Of a stretch of DNA of 64,000 nucleotides, positions 52,376-61,608 are shown piece by piece. A program made the position numbers and the translations under genes. Source of the stretch: JAJFFW01 sp965263375. GTDB lineage: Bacteria; Pseudomonadota; Alphaproteobacteria; Caulobacterales; Parvularculaceae. The DNA lies in the NCBI GenBank assembly GCA_965263375.1, contig OZ253669.1, positions 186,001 to 250,000 of the forward strand, in the 5' to 3' direction. The notes below the pieces were generated by a model. That model was given only the letters and a program-made list of their open reading frames with translations, searched no databases and was not told the DNA's origin. Numbering within the stretch: the stretch's first letter is position 1; each line of letters starts with the position of its first letter.

Positions 52376-53902
52376 ATGTCTTCAGGACGGCCAAAGCTTG
52401 AAATTATCTTGACGGGCCAACCAAGCGCTGTGCAAGCGTTGGCTGGCGCTTTTACAATGCGCTCCTGGCAAGTCGACCGTATTGCGTCCATTCCATTGTC
52501 CGAAATATTCTATGATACGATAAACCATGATGTCACTTCTTCAGGGCTTATTTTGTCATCGAAACAGATAGGTGACGAGTGCTCTCAGGTTGTGCGCTTT
52601 AACCGCCGTCTTAGCTCTGATGATATTGTGACGCCTTTACCCGCCGGGGTTTTGCCTGCTGCGCCAACGGGTGATGCGGCTTGTGACGGGCTTTTTTCAT
52701 TATTTGATGAAGAGCTGGCGCCTTTTGTTCGATTTAATGAGCTTTGCGACTTCCGCAGGCTTTCAAAGTCCGCTTCCTTTATAGAGGCGCGTATCATCGA
52801 TATCCGTGCAACAGCTTTGCGCGGCGCCAGGGCGGGTGCAGTAAAAAAGTTGGCTGAGATCAGGCTCTCATTACTGTATGGCGAGGAGGCGAGGCTTTTT
52901 GAAGTTGCGCGCTTATTAACCGAAGAAGGGGCGGGGACAGTGCGCATTGGCCTTGGCGCAGGGGTGGACCCGGCACGGATCTTTACGCCGCAACGCCCGC
53001 CCGCCGCTGCCAACCGAATTGAAATTAATCCGGATGCAGATGCAGCAAGCGTTTTGGGCGCGGGGCTTCGGTTTTGTGCAAAGCGAATGGCTTTGCTTAT
53101 TCCCATCGTCGCTGATCAGCACAGCCCGGAAGCAGGGCGACAAATGCGGGTTGTTTTACGCCGCTTTCGATCGATGGAACAATTATTTCGCGGGTCATTA
53201 AATGATGGTGGGCGGTTACGCGCTTTAAGCGCCCAAGCGCGGGAGTTTGCGCATGTTATTGGCGAGGCGCGTGATTGGGATGTCTTTGTTTCACAAACCC
53301 TTGCGAATGCAGCTGATAATGAAAGCCCGCAAGGTGATTTCCTTAGTATCAAATCCGTTGCGCAGCGACTGCGCCGGGCCGCTTGGGCGCGTGCAAGTAA
53401 AATTATAGGAAGTGAAAAGTTCACTTTATTCGTACTCGATCTGATGCAACAAGCTGAGACTGCGCCATGGCGAGATAATGCCCGCAAAAGATTATTCGCG
53501 CCAGCGCGGGTGTTTGCTGAACGCGCACTTGATGCGCGCCTGCAGGCGGCGTCAAAAGTGGCTGTTGATTTGGTCGATAAGCCGCCCTCAGCGGGTCATG
53601 AACTGCGTCTTGCCTTGAAGAAATTGCGCTATAACGCACAGCTTTTTCGAAATGTTTATCCGCGTGAGGCGCGAAAGCCCTATATGCAAGCAATGTCTGA
53701 ACTACAAGATGCGTTTGGCGTCCTTAACGATGCGGTGGTGGCGCAAAGCCTGGCTGATCGCGCAGCGCTAGGGCAGGGGGCTGACGCCGCCCGCGCGGCT
53801 GGATTTATCAGCGGCTATCACGCTGCGCAAGCTGAGGCGGCGTCCCTTACGATCGCGCAAAAGTGGGATGATTTTGCCGCCTTGGAACCATTTTGGCGTT
53901 GA
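52376..53902 (+). CDS. CHAD-domain protein with degenerate CYTH-like N-terminus
   Basis: A 508-residue protein. The C-terminal CHAD domain (about 230-490) has two Arg/Lys-rich helical motifs: RQMRVVLRRFRSMEQLF and GHELRLALKKLRYNAQLF. CHAD domains bind polyphosphate. The first about 200 residues look like a worn CYTH (triphosphate tunnel) domain: KLEIILTGQPS resembles the usual E-x-E-x-K-L start, but the charged tunnel residues are mostly lost. It is preceded by GGCGGGGGG and sits between hisA and hisF on the same strand. That placement is unusual, with no known link between the two pathways. Confidence 0.8.
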   Translation: MSSGRPKLEIILTGQPSAVQALAGAFTMRSWQVDRIASIPLSEIFYDTINHDVTSSGLILSSKQIGDECSQVVRFNRRLSSDDIVTPLPAGVLPAAPTGDAACDGLFSLFDEELAPFVRFNELCDFRRLSKSASFIEARIIDIRATALRGARAGAVKKLAEIRLSLLYGEEARLFEVARLLTEEGAGTVRIGLGAGVDPARIFTPQRPPAAANRIEINPDADAASVLGAGLRFCAKRMALLIPIVADQHSPEAGRQMRVVLRRFRSMEQLFRGSLNDGGRLRALSAQAREFAHVIGEARDWDVFVSQTLANAADNESPQGDFLSIKSVAQRLRRAAWARASKIIGSEKFTLFVLDLMQQAETAPWRDNARKRLFAPARVFAERALDARLQAASKVAVDLVDKPPSAGHELRLALKKLRYNAQLFRNVYPREARKPYMQAMSELQDAFGVLNDAVVAQSLADRAALGQGADAARAAGFISGYHAAQAEAASLTIAQKWDDFAALEPFWR

Positions 53903-54016
53903 GCGCAGGCTGATTTGGTTAAATAGCTAGACCTAGTATAAAGAGTTTTTTTCTGTCATATCACCGGCTTGTTTTGGCCATCTTGGCCAGATGAAAGTTG
54001 CCCCAGGAATAACGCA

Positions 54017-54775
54017 TTGCTGAAGATCCGTATTATCCCATGCCTAGATGTAAAAGACGGCCGAGTTGTAAAGGGCGTCAATTTTGTAAACCTGCGTGAT
54101 GCTGGCGACCCAGTGGCCGCTGCGATCGCATATGATAAGGCGGGTGCGGACGAACTTTGTTTTTTGGATATTTCCGCCAGCCATGAAGGGCGGGGGGTGT
54201 TGCTGGACAAAGTCGCGGAAGTCGCTGAACGATGCTTTATGCCAGTCACCGTTGGCGGGGGCGTGCGGTCTGTCGATGATTTTAGAAGACTTTTAGAAGT
54301 CGGCGCCGATAAGGTTGCGATCAATACTGCGGCGGTGAAGGACCCGGAATTAATCGGCGCGGCCGCCCATCAGTTCGGCGCTCAATGCGTGGTGGTGGCG
54401 ATCGATGCGCGCCAAGTGGGCGACGGCAAGTGGGAGATCTTTACCCACGGCGGGCGTAACCCGACAGGCATCGATGCTGTGGCCTTTGCGAAAGACGCTG
54501 CAGCGCGCGGCGCTGGGGAGATCCTTTTAACCTCAATGGATGGGGATGGCGTTAAAACGGGCTATGATCTTGGACTGACCAGGGCTGTCAGTGACGCGGC
54601 GCCAATCCCAATTATCGCGTCCGGCGGCGCGGGCGCTCTGGAGCATCTGGTGGAAGGGGTGACGAAAGGCGGGGCGAGCGCGGTTCTTGCGGCCTCAATC
54701 TTTCATTTTGGCGAATTTACGATCAACGAAGCAAAGCAAGCGCTGGCCGATGCTGGCCTTCCAGTGCGATTTTAG
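54017..54775 (+). CDS. hisF: Imidazole glycerol phosphate synthase, cyclase subunit
   Basis: A 252-residue (beta/alpha)8 cyclase that joins HisH-derived ammonia to PRFAR. The N-terminus LKIRIIPCLDVKDGRVVKGV fits HisF exactly if translation begins at the TTG at 54017, with AGGAA 7 bases upstream. The frame's first possible start (53969) adds 16 residues unlike any HisF. The catalytic Asp residues are in C-L-D-V-K-D and LLTSMDGDGVKTGYD. Phosphate loops are VGGGVRS and ASGGAG. Confidence 0.95.
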   Translation: MLKIRIIPCLDVKDGRVVKGVNFVNLRDAGDPVAAAIAYDKAGADELCFLDISASHEGRGVLLDKVAEVAERCFMPVTVGGGVRSVDDFRRLLEVGADKVAINTAAVKDPELIGAAAHQFGAQCVVVAIDARQVGDGKWEIFTHGGRNPTGIDAVAFAKDAAARGAGEILLTSMDGDGVKTGYDLGLTRAVSDAAPIPIIASGGAGALEHLVEGVTKGGASAVLAASIFHFGEFTINEAKQALADAGLPVRF

Positions 54776-54789
54776 GCGGAGGACGGATA

Positions 54790-55122
54790 ATGTCTGATGA
54801 CAACAGCCTTGGCGCGGTCATGGCGCGGCTTTATGAAACGATTGAAGCTCGTAAAGGGGCGGACCCACAGACCTCTTACACCGCGAAATTACTAAGCGCG
54901 GGGCCTGCACGTTGCGCGAAGAAGTTCGGTGAAGAAGCGGTGGAGGCTGCGCTTGCCGGTGCGCTTAATGACAAACAGGAACTAACGGCGGAGGCCGCCG
55001 ATACACTCTATCATTTGCTTGTCTTGCTTGCCTCGGTTAATGTCGCCCCTGATGATGTTGCGAAGGTTCTTGCAGGCCGCGAGGGGGTGTCCGGTCACGC
55101 TGAAAAAGCGGCACGCGGATAA
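54790..55122 (+). CDS. hisE: Phosphoribosyl-ATP pyrophosphohydrolase
   Basis: A 110-residue MazG-like enzyme, the second step of histidine synthesis. The metal-binding EEAVEA helix (KKFGEEAVEAALAGAL) and the EAADTLYHLLVLL helix are clear. The N-terminus resembles known HisE (MARLYETIEARKGADPQTSY). It starts 14 bases after hisF. HisI activity must be encoded elsewhere. It is the last gene of the cluster. Confidence 0.93.
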   Translation: MSDDNSLGAVMARLYETIEARKGADPQTSYTAKLLSAGPARCAKKFGEEAVEAALAGALNDKQELTAEAADTLYHLLVLLASVNVAPDDVAKVLAGREGVSGHAEKAARG

Positions 55123-55131
55123 TTTTACCCT

Positions 55132-56004
55132 TTAGTGGGATTTTAAAAATTGAATAAAGCGTGTTTTCGCGTCATTGGTCGCGGCCTCATCGAAGAGATG
55201 ATTGTATTCTTCCGTAAGCCCCGGATCTTCAAACGAGTGGTCTAACCCAGCATATGTTTTCGTTTTAATCTCGACGCCTTGCTTGCGGAGTTTTGCGAAA
55301 ACCTTGGCGCATTCGCTGTTGTTGACGAAGGTGTCTTCGCTTGCAAAAAAGGTCAAAACCGGGGGCGTTCCTGTCCACATTTTTGTTTGCGAGTGAGCGG
55401 CGACGCCGCAATAAGGGTAAAACATCACGATCGAAGAAAAGCTGGGGACGTCTATCGCCTCGCCTTTTAAGAGCTGTGCTGGACGATGTTTTTTCATGTC
55501 CATAGTCATCAAATCCATAATGCTCCACCCGCCATGGGACCAGCCAGCAAGGGCAATGCGCTTGGTGTCGATGTCTTTGCGTTTGACGAGTTCGGCGTAA
55601 ATGGCGAGCGTATCGCCAGCGCGCTCCTGGCCTAATAGCGCCTTGCCATTACACACAAGTTTAAGACCATCTTCACGGCTGATGCCGCGTGCGCCATGGC
55701 TGTCCACAACGACAGCTAAATAACCGGCTTCATTCGCTGCTGCGGCCCAAAGCTCTTCATGGGCCTGACTAAACCCAGCGCAGCCTGGCATTAAAATCAG
55801 CGCGGGCATGGGTTCGTCAGTATTACCCGGCGAATAGAATGTAACGTGATCTCTTAACAAATCCTGATGCGTCGCAAGCGTCGTATTAGGGACTGTACTT
55901 GCAAAGTACGTCAGTAAAATGGGTGCACGATTAAAATAGCCAATGGCGGCTATCAAAAGAACGACGGCGGCGATCCAAATTAAGTGATGCATTTTCATAT
56001 GCAT
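55132..56004 (-). CDS. Dienelactone hydrolase-like alpha/beta hydrolase, exported
   Basis: An approximately 290-residue hydrolase. An N-terminal hydrophobic segment (LIWIAAVVLLIAAIGYF) serves as signal or anchor. The dienelactone hydrolase fold shows ALILMPGCAG (oxyanion region) and the nucleophile in GWSHGGWS. The Asp/His are near FASEDTFVNNSE and AGLDHSFEDPG. The substrate is unknown. The N-terminus is uncertain because several Met codons (56004, 55998, 55992) and a TTG further up occur without a clear ribosome binding site. It converges with hisE. Confidence 0.8.
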   Translation of the reverse strand: MHMKMHHLIWIAAVVLLIAAIGYFNRAPILLTYFASTVPNTTLATHQDLLRDHVTFYSPGNTDEPMPALILMPGCAGFSQAHEELWAAAANEAGYLAVVVDSHGARGISREDGLKLVCNGKALLGQERAGDTLAIYAELVKRKDIDTKRIALAGWSHGGWSIMDLMTMDMKKHRPAQLLKGEAIDVPSFSSIVMFYPYCGVAAHSQTKMWTGTPPVLTFFASEDTFVNNSECAKVFAKLRKQGVEIKTKTYAGLDHSFEDPGLTEEYNHLFDEAATNDAKTRFIQFLKSH

Positions 56005-56088
56005 CACTTTAATGGGCGATGACGCTTTCTTCAATGCAGTTAAGCAAAGATCGACGACATGTGAGTGGGGCAGGTAGTGTGCTTTCTA

Positions 56089-57087
56089 TTAAAGAAGGCC
56101 AGCACTAGCAGCGAGTGATTTAAGCTCTTCTTCTGGGCGTGCGCCGAAATGGCTGATGACTTCGCTTGCCGCTAAAGACCCAAGACCACCCGCTTTTTCT
56201 AAAGAATATCCCTTGGATAGACCAAATAATAGCCCGGCCGCATAGGCGTCGCCTGCCCCGGTCGTATCGACGAGCGCTGTTGGCGGCACTGCGGGGACCA
56301 TTACGGCTTCTCCGTCGCGGGGAATAAGAATTGAGCCTTTTTCTGACATCGTAACAGCCGTTAAAGGGGCCATCACGCGCGCTTGCTCAGCAATTGCGTC
56401 AATCTCAGCGCTGTCAAACAACATTGTTGCTTCATCGTGGTTAGCGATGAGTATGTCGATATTGTCAGGAATGAATTGTTCAAGCGCAGTGCGTTGGCGA
56501 TCAACCAACCCGGAATCCGAAAGCGTAATCGCGGTTTTCCGATTTGCTGACTGCGCCGCGGCGCATGCTTTTACGAATGCTTCTCGCGCTGCTGGCATTT
56601 CAAAAAGATAACCTTCAAAAAAGGTAATCGCAGCGCTTTGAATAAACGCATCATCGACATCTTGAATGTTTAACGAATTTGCAGCGCCAAGATAGGTGGA
56701 CATGGAGCGCTGGGCGTCTGGTGTGACATTGACCAGACAGCGGGCCGTTGAAGGACCGTCTTTTAAAGGGGCCGTATCAAAAGCGACCCCTGTCGCTTGC
56801 AGGTCATGACGGAAAATTTCCCCAAGCGTGTCGTCTGCGACCTTTCCGATAAACCCGCCCTTACCGCCAAAGGAAGCGACACAAGCAATGGAGTTTGCCG
56901 CAGATCCGCCAGACTTTTCACTTGCTGGCGCCATTGCGCCATAAATATTCGCGGCTTGATCTTCATCGATCAAAGTCATGCCGCCCTTGGCGATATTGTG
57001 GTCTTTTAAAAAAGCGTCATCTGATTTCGCTAGAACATCCACAATTGCATTGCCAATGCCGATTACATCCAGGGCCGCGTCGCTCAT
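56089..57087 (-). CDS. PfkB-family carbohydrate/nucleoside kinase (adenosine kinase-like)
   Basis: A 332-residue ribokinase-type enzyme. Its motifs are DVIGIGNAIVDVLAK and the family Gly-Gly in SGGSAANSIACVASFG. The PfkB C-terminal signature carrying the catalytic Asp is DTTGAGDAYAAGLLFGLSKG. Such alphaproteobacterial proteins are usually called adenosine or sugar kinases; the true substrate is not readable. The start is ATG 57087; the frame extends 17 codons upstream with a basic segment, but GAAAGG precedes the chosen ATG. Confidence 0.88.
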   Translation of the reverse strand: MSDAALDVIGIGNAIVDVLAKSDDAFLKDHNIAKGGMTLIDEDQAANIYGAMAPASEKSGGSAANSIACVASFGGKGGFIGKVADDTLGEIFRHDLQATGVAFDTAPLKDGPSTARCLVNVTPDAQRSMSTYLGAANSLNIQDVDDAFIQSAAITFFEGYLFEMPAAREAFVKACAAAQSANRKTAITLSDSGLVDRQRTALEQFIPDNIDILIANHDEATMLFDSAEIDAIAEQARVMAPLTAVTMSEKGSILIPRDGEAVMVPAVPPTALVDTTGAGDAYAAGLLFGLSKGYSLEKAGGLGSLAASEVISHFGARPEEELKSLAASAGLL

Positions 57088-57231
57088 AATAGAAGCCTTT
57101 CTTTTATTGGCGGCCCGCTTTATCGAACCATAAATCATTTCTAAACAGCCGGGCTTATAGGATTGCCTTGCAAAAGGCGCAACCTGGCTTTACGCCGCGT
57201 TTACAACGTTTGAGAGTAATTGAGGGTGAGA

Positions 57232-57609
57232 ATGCCGCAAAAATTTGTTTCATCTTTTACAACAAAAATCTTCTTGGGAGCATCACTCTTGATTGGCTTG
57301 GCGGCTTGCGCCAGCACGCCGTCTGAAACACCTGCCACCTCTGCTCGCTTTTCGGCGCCGTCCTTAACGAGAGCTGATATTCTTGGCAAAGATGCAAAGG
57401 CTTTGGATGGATTGCTTGGCGCCGCGGCGCTCAGCCGCAAAGAAGGCGCAGGCGAGTTTCGTCGCTACGCACTAAAGGAGTGCAGCCTTATCGTGGTGCT
57501 TTACCCGGATGAGGAAGGGCGCGCGAAAGTCACCCATATTGATGCGTCGGCTGATGCGTCAGGTGAAGATAAGCCATCGTTAGACGCTTGCCTTGCCGCA
57601 GGCGGTTGA
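57232..57609 (+). CDS. Small predicted lipoprotein, unknown
   Basis: A 125-residue exported protein. The signal peptide ends in a lipobox L-A-A-C (GASLLIGLAACASTP), which predicts lipidation of that Cys and anchoring to a membrane. The mature part is short, with an FRRYALKECSLIVVLYPDEE segment and two further Cys. No family is recognised, though small lipoproteins of this shape with an L-x-x-x-L-L-G pattern (KALDGLLGAA) are common in alphaproteobacteria. The start is ATG 57232, supported by GAGGGTGAGA. It converges with the AmpG-like gene (2 bases). Confidence 0.7.
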   Translation: MPQKFVSSFTTKIFLGASLLIGLAACASTPSETPATSARFSAPSLTRADILGKDAKALDGLLGAAALSRKEGAGEFRRYALKECSLIVVLYPDEEGRAKVTHIDASADASGEDKPSLDACLAAGG

Positions 57610-57611
57610 CG

Positions 57612-59285
57612 CTAGTCCTCCTTGGGAAGACGGCTTTGCCTGTACCATTCTGCGCCGGATGCGATGATGGCGACCAGTCCAAGGGCGGCGGTCAGGTAAA
57701 AGACGTATGCAAATCCTTCGATTTCAATAAGCTCGCCAAGGGCGCCGCGGCCGAGTGATCCGATCAACATCGTCAAAGACGCTAAAAGCGCGTATTGAAC
57801 GGCGGCGTATTTCGGGTTCACGATCGAAGAAAGATAGACAACGATCGCTGCGCTTGCAAAACCGACGGCGAGGTTTTCCGCAGCGATAACAACCATCAGC
57901 CTGGAAAGCTTTTCATCAATTGTCGCATCAAGGGTGAGGAAATCCGCCAAAGGCTGCAAGATCCCAAAGACGCCGTAAAGATGGGTAATCTTCATGAATT
58001 GATGGGTGGCTGCGCCGCCAAGGGCGAGGTCAGCAAATAACAGGTTCGTAGCCGCAGCAAGAACCGCACCGATAAACAAACATGGCATGCGCCCAATACG
58101 TAAAATTGCTGCGGCGCCCACCGTAATACCCACAAAGGTCATCATTGAGCCGAATAGTTTGGAGCTGATCGCAACCTCATCCAAAGAATGACCAAGCGCG
58201 CCAAAGTTTTCGCCCAAATAGAATGGGTACGCAAAAGCGCCCCAGACAAGATCGACAAATCGATATGATAAGATCAACAACAGCACCAACAGCGCGCTTG
58301 CTTTTAACCGTTCGATCAGATCGATCATCGGCGCTAGCACCGCCCCGTAAATAATGTCTAGAATTGATTGCGCGGGCCAGGCTTGCGCTGGTGGCGGGGT
58401 TTCGGTTTTCGTGCGCAGCATAAAAGCCGCCGCCATGACAGGCGCAACAATCGAAGCAAGGATGATCAGCGGACCAGTCTCGCGGGTAAAGACCCGCGCA
58501 TTGGCGGCGTCCGGGTCGTTTAAGGCATAGGCCATAAAACTAAAAAGCGCCCAAAAGGACCATGCCCAACCGATAAGAACAGGCGTCAGCGCTAGGTTGC
58601 GCCATTTAAGGGGGAAGTGGTTATGGGCGGCGCCGTCGGCGGCGTCAGATTTCCGCGTGGTGTTTTCCGCAAGGAATACTCCGCAGACTGCTGTCGCCAT
58701 TAATAAAGCTAGCCCGACAAAAGCGTTATTCCAGCCAATGCGCGCCGCGGCGATTAACGCGCCTGCGCCGCCAAGAATGGCGGCAAGGCGATAACCGATT
58801 TGATAGATCGATGACAAAAGATCGATGCTTGTTTCCTCGTCCGCCGCTTCAATCCGCCAAGCGTCGATCAAAACGTCTTGGGAGGCGGAAGCGAAGGTGC
58901 AGACAACTGCGGCGATGGCGACGAACCCGATCTGTGTTTGGGGGGAGGCTAAACAAATAGCCCCTAATGCTGCGATAATCACCGCCTGGAGCAGCAAGAT
59001 ACCCGCCCGGCGCTGTCCCATATTGAATAGACGCGGCGCTTGCATTCGGTCGATCGCCGGCGCCCAAAGGAACTTGAAGCTGTAAATGATAATGATCCAA
59101 GAAAAGACGCCGATGGTTTTCACATCGATGCCTTCATTGGTGAACCACGCTAATAGCGTCCCGGTAATAAGGGCGTAGGGCAAGCCAGCGGCGAAGCCCA
59201 AAATAAACATCGCAAGGGTTTTTTGCCGTTGCAGCGCGGTTAGAATATCGCGCCAGCTCGGCTTAGTTGCTTCTTTTTGTTCCAT
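57612..59285 (-). CDS. ampG: AmpG-type muropeptide permease (MFS)
   Basis: A 557-residue inner-membrane transporter of the AmpG family. AmpG imports anhydro-muropeptides for recycling and beta-lactamase induction. The N-terminus reads FILGFAAGLPYALITGTLLA, W-F-T-N-E-G, then KFLWAPAIDRM, typical of AmpG. Twelve to fourteen membrane helices are expected, with a hydrophilic middle segment (MLRTKTETPPPAQAWPAQS). Length is above the E. coli value, with extra helices at the C-terminus. MltA elsewhere in the window could supply its substrate. Confidence 0.85.
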   Translation of the reverse strand: MEQKEATKPSWRDILTALQRQKTLAMFILGFAAGLPYALITGTLLAWFTNEGIDVKTIGVFSWIIIIYSFKFLWAPAIDRMQAPRLFNMGQRRAGILLLQAVIIAALGAICLASPQTQIGFVAIAAVVCTFASASQDVLIDAWRIEAADEETSIDLLSSIYQIGYRLAAILGGAGALIAAARIGWNNAFVGLALLMATAVCGVFLAENTTRKSDAADGAAHNHFPLKWRNLALTPVLIGWAWSFWALFSFMAYALNDPDAANARVFTRETGPLIILASIVAPVMAAAFMLRTKTETPPPAQAWPAQSILDIIYGAVLAPMIDLIERLKASALLVLLLILSYRFVDLVWGAFAYPFYLGENFGALGHSLDEVAISSKLFGSMMTFVGITVGAAAILRIGRMPCLFIGAVLAAATNLLFADLALGGAATHQFMKITHLYGVFGILQPLADFLTLDATIDEKLSRLMVVIAAENLAVGFASAAIVVYLSSIVNPKYAAVQYALLASLTMLIGSLGRGALGELIEIEGFAYVFYLTAALGLVAIIASGAEWYRQSRLPKED

Positions 59286-59388
59286 AACAAAACGCTAAAG
59301 GGCTTCGTGCTTTCAGCAAATATCACGAGCGATTTTTTACAAGTAACTGAGACCGCAAAAAGGCAGGGTAGTGAAGACAATAGGGTTT

Positions 59389-61350
59389 TTATTCAGGCGC
59401 TGGTCCGTCGCGCCATTTTTCTAAGACGGCGTGTAAGTCTTTGGGCTCAAAGGGCTTTGATAGAAAGTCATCCATTCCCGCATCGCGGCACTTTTGACTA
59501 TCAGACGCCATGGCGTTCGCGGTTAGGGCCACAATCGGCACATGCGCCGCATCGCCATCAAGGGCGCGGATCCGGCGGGTTGCTTCCAGCCCGTCCATTT
59601 TCGGCATATGCAAATCCATGAAGACCAAATCATAAGCAGTCTTTTCAACCGCGCTGACGGCTTCAGCGCCATTTTCGGCGACATCAACCTCATGGCCGGC
59701 GCGTTCAATTAACGTGGTGGCGAGGACCGCATTAATCTTATTGTCCTCAGCAAGCAGGATCGATAAGCGCCGATCGCCGCTGTTAATTTGTGGATTGATC
59801 GTTTTGTTCGGGGGCGTTTCGACTTGTTTGCTTTCGTCCTGCTGGGTTTGCGTCAACTCTGGCGCCAATTCTGGCGCCACTTCAGGTGATTGCTCAGTGC
59901 TGGGTTTTTCTAATGCAAGCTCGCGCATCAATGTTTTTTGGCGGATAGGTTTAATCAGAAAACCGTCAAAGCCTTGTTTTCTGAGATCGTCTATAGCTTC
60001 ACGTTCCGTAGGCGGCGCCATCACCATCGCGCGTTTACAGTGTTGGGCGATGAATGTTTCGTCAATCTCAGCTGCTAGTTCGAGATCGCAGATTAAAACA
60101 GCGTTGTCATACACACTAAGGGCCTCGACAGCCTCGCCAGCGTCTTCAACGAGGATGCGCGTCGCAATCCCAAAAGCGAGTAATTGCTGTTCAAGAACAT
60201 GGGCGAGTACAGGCGAGTGTGTGGCGACGATCACCGGGTCTTGCGGGATGGATGGCATTTCCGGGGCGTTATCGGCTCGCTTCAATTGAATGGTGAATTG
60301 GAAACAGCTTCCTTGCTCGGGCTCGCTCGCTACGGTGATCTCGCCGCCCATGGCATTGACAAGTTTTTGTGAGATCGCAAGCCCTAGGCCCGTTCCTTGT
60401 GCTGCTTTCGCGCCGTTATGGTGGGCTTGGCTAAACTCATCAAAGATTGTTCGTTGCGCTTCATAAGGGATGCCAATGCCGGTGTCGCGCACATCGAAAG
60501 TAAGCATCACAGCGCCGTCTGCTTCTTCAACCATGCGCGTTTCAAGGGCGACGCCGCCCTCGTCGGTGAATTTTACGCCATTGCCCACAAGGTTCAGCAA
60601 GATTTGGCGTAGGCGCGCTGGATCGCCCACCAGCCGTCGCGGCGTTTTGGGATCAATAAACGACGCGATTTCTATCTTTTTCTCAAGCGCTTTGGTGGAT
60701 AACAGTTCCGTCACGCTTTGTTGCAAGGCGAACGGGTCAAAGACGCTTTCTTCTAAGACGAATTTGCCGGCGTTAAATTTTGAGGTGTCAAGAATGCCGT
60801 TGATTAGCTCAAGCAGCGCGCCGCCGGATTCGCGAATGGCTTCTATATAGGCTTTTTGGTTTGGCTCTAATTTCGTTTCTAATAAAAGCCCTACCATACC
60901 GAGAATGCCGTTTAAGGGCGTGCGCATTTCATGACTCATTGAGGCTAGGGAGTCCGCATGCGGGGCATCATCAGCTGCAGTCAGCGCGTTGTTTGAATGG
61001 TTGATCTCAGGCGCGGCTGGGTCGCTTATTTTGTGCGGCCCTTCTTCTTGTGTGGAAATCGCGCCAGCATAAAGGGTCTCGCCAGAGGGTAACGCGGTTT
61101 CTTCCCAGGAAATTGCCAAAGGTCCTTGCGGAAGGGCGACGCTGGTTACATAGCGGCGGCTTTGTCCCGGCTCACACGGAGCGTCCTCGCCGCTAGGCGC
61201 GAATTTTTTGTCGGCCCATTCGCGGGGCGATGCGCCAAACGTTTCGGCAAACGATCTGCTGACAAATTTTATGCGATGATCCTGCGTACATAAGACGATG
61301 AGTTCGCGCGGAGTGCGATGCAAAGTGGAAGAAGCGACAGGAGCATTCAT
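59389..61350 (-). CDS. Cytoplasmic hybrid histidine kinase, PAS–HK–REC–REC
   Basis: A 653-residue kinase without membrane helices. A PAS-like domain (about 15-110) is followed by the HisKA box SLASMSHEMRTPLNGILGMV. The ATPase boxes are NLVGNGVKFTDEGG, DTGIGI and GTGLGLAIS. A degenerate receiver (about 385-490) has L-I-C-D-L-E-L, and a complete C-terminal receiver (about 530-650) has LLAEDNKINAVLATTLIE and its phosphoacceptor in VFMDLHMPKMDG. A Gln/Glu/Pro linker joins the receivers. It is the third hybrid kinase in the window. Downstream targets are unknown. Confidence 0.9.
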   Translation of the reverse strand: MNAPVASSTLHRTPRELIVLCTQDHRIKFVSRSFAETFGASPREWADKKFAPSGEDAPCEPGQSRRYVTSVALPQGPLAISWEETALPSGETLYAGAISTQEEGPHKISDPAAPEINHSNNALTAADDAPHADSLASMSHEMRTPLNGILGMVGLLLETKLEPNQKAYIEAIRESGGALLELINGILDTSKFNAGKFVLEESVFDPFALQQSVTELLSTKALEKKIEIASFIDPKTPRRLVGDPARLRQILLNLVGNGVKFTDEGGVALETRMVEEADGAVMLTFDVRDTGIGIPYEAQRTIFDEFSQAHHNGAKAAQGTGLGLAISQKLVNAMGGEITVASEPEQGSCFQFTIQLKRADNAPEMPSIPQDPVIVATHSPVLAHVLEQQLLAFGIATRILVEDAGEAVEALSVYDNAVLICDLELAAEIDETFIAQHCKRAMVMAPPTEREAIDDLRKQGFDGFLIKPIRQKTLMRELALEKPSTEQSPEVAPELAPELTQTQQDESKQVETPPNKTINPQINSGDRRLSILLAEDNKINAVLATTLIERAGHEVDVAENGAEAVSAVEKTAYDLVFMDLHMPKMDGLEATRRIRALDGDAAHVPIVALTANAMASDSQKCRDAGMDDFLSKPFEPKDLHAVLEKWRDGPAPE

Positions 61351-61608
61351 CAGTATCAGTCACAATGGCTCGCCAAGGTTTCCCCGTTTGTCCCAATAAA
61401 ACATCGCGGACAGGGCAAGCCGGCGCTGGGCGATGTTTAAGCGGCTGACCTCGCGTCTAGTGGGTAATAGATATGCGTTGTCGCTGCTCGTCTTTAACTA
61501 TGCCGCGCTGGCGATAAAAATTGGTTAGGAGGCGTGGTTAATAAAGACTTTTCTGAGTTGATAAAAGTAAGAAAACGCCTCTTTTTAGGCGGCTGCGGCG
61601 CCTGTGTT

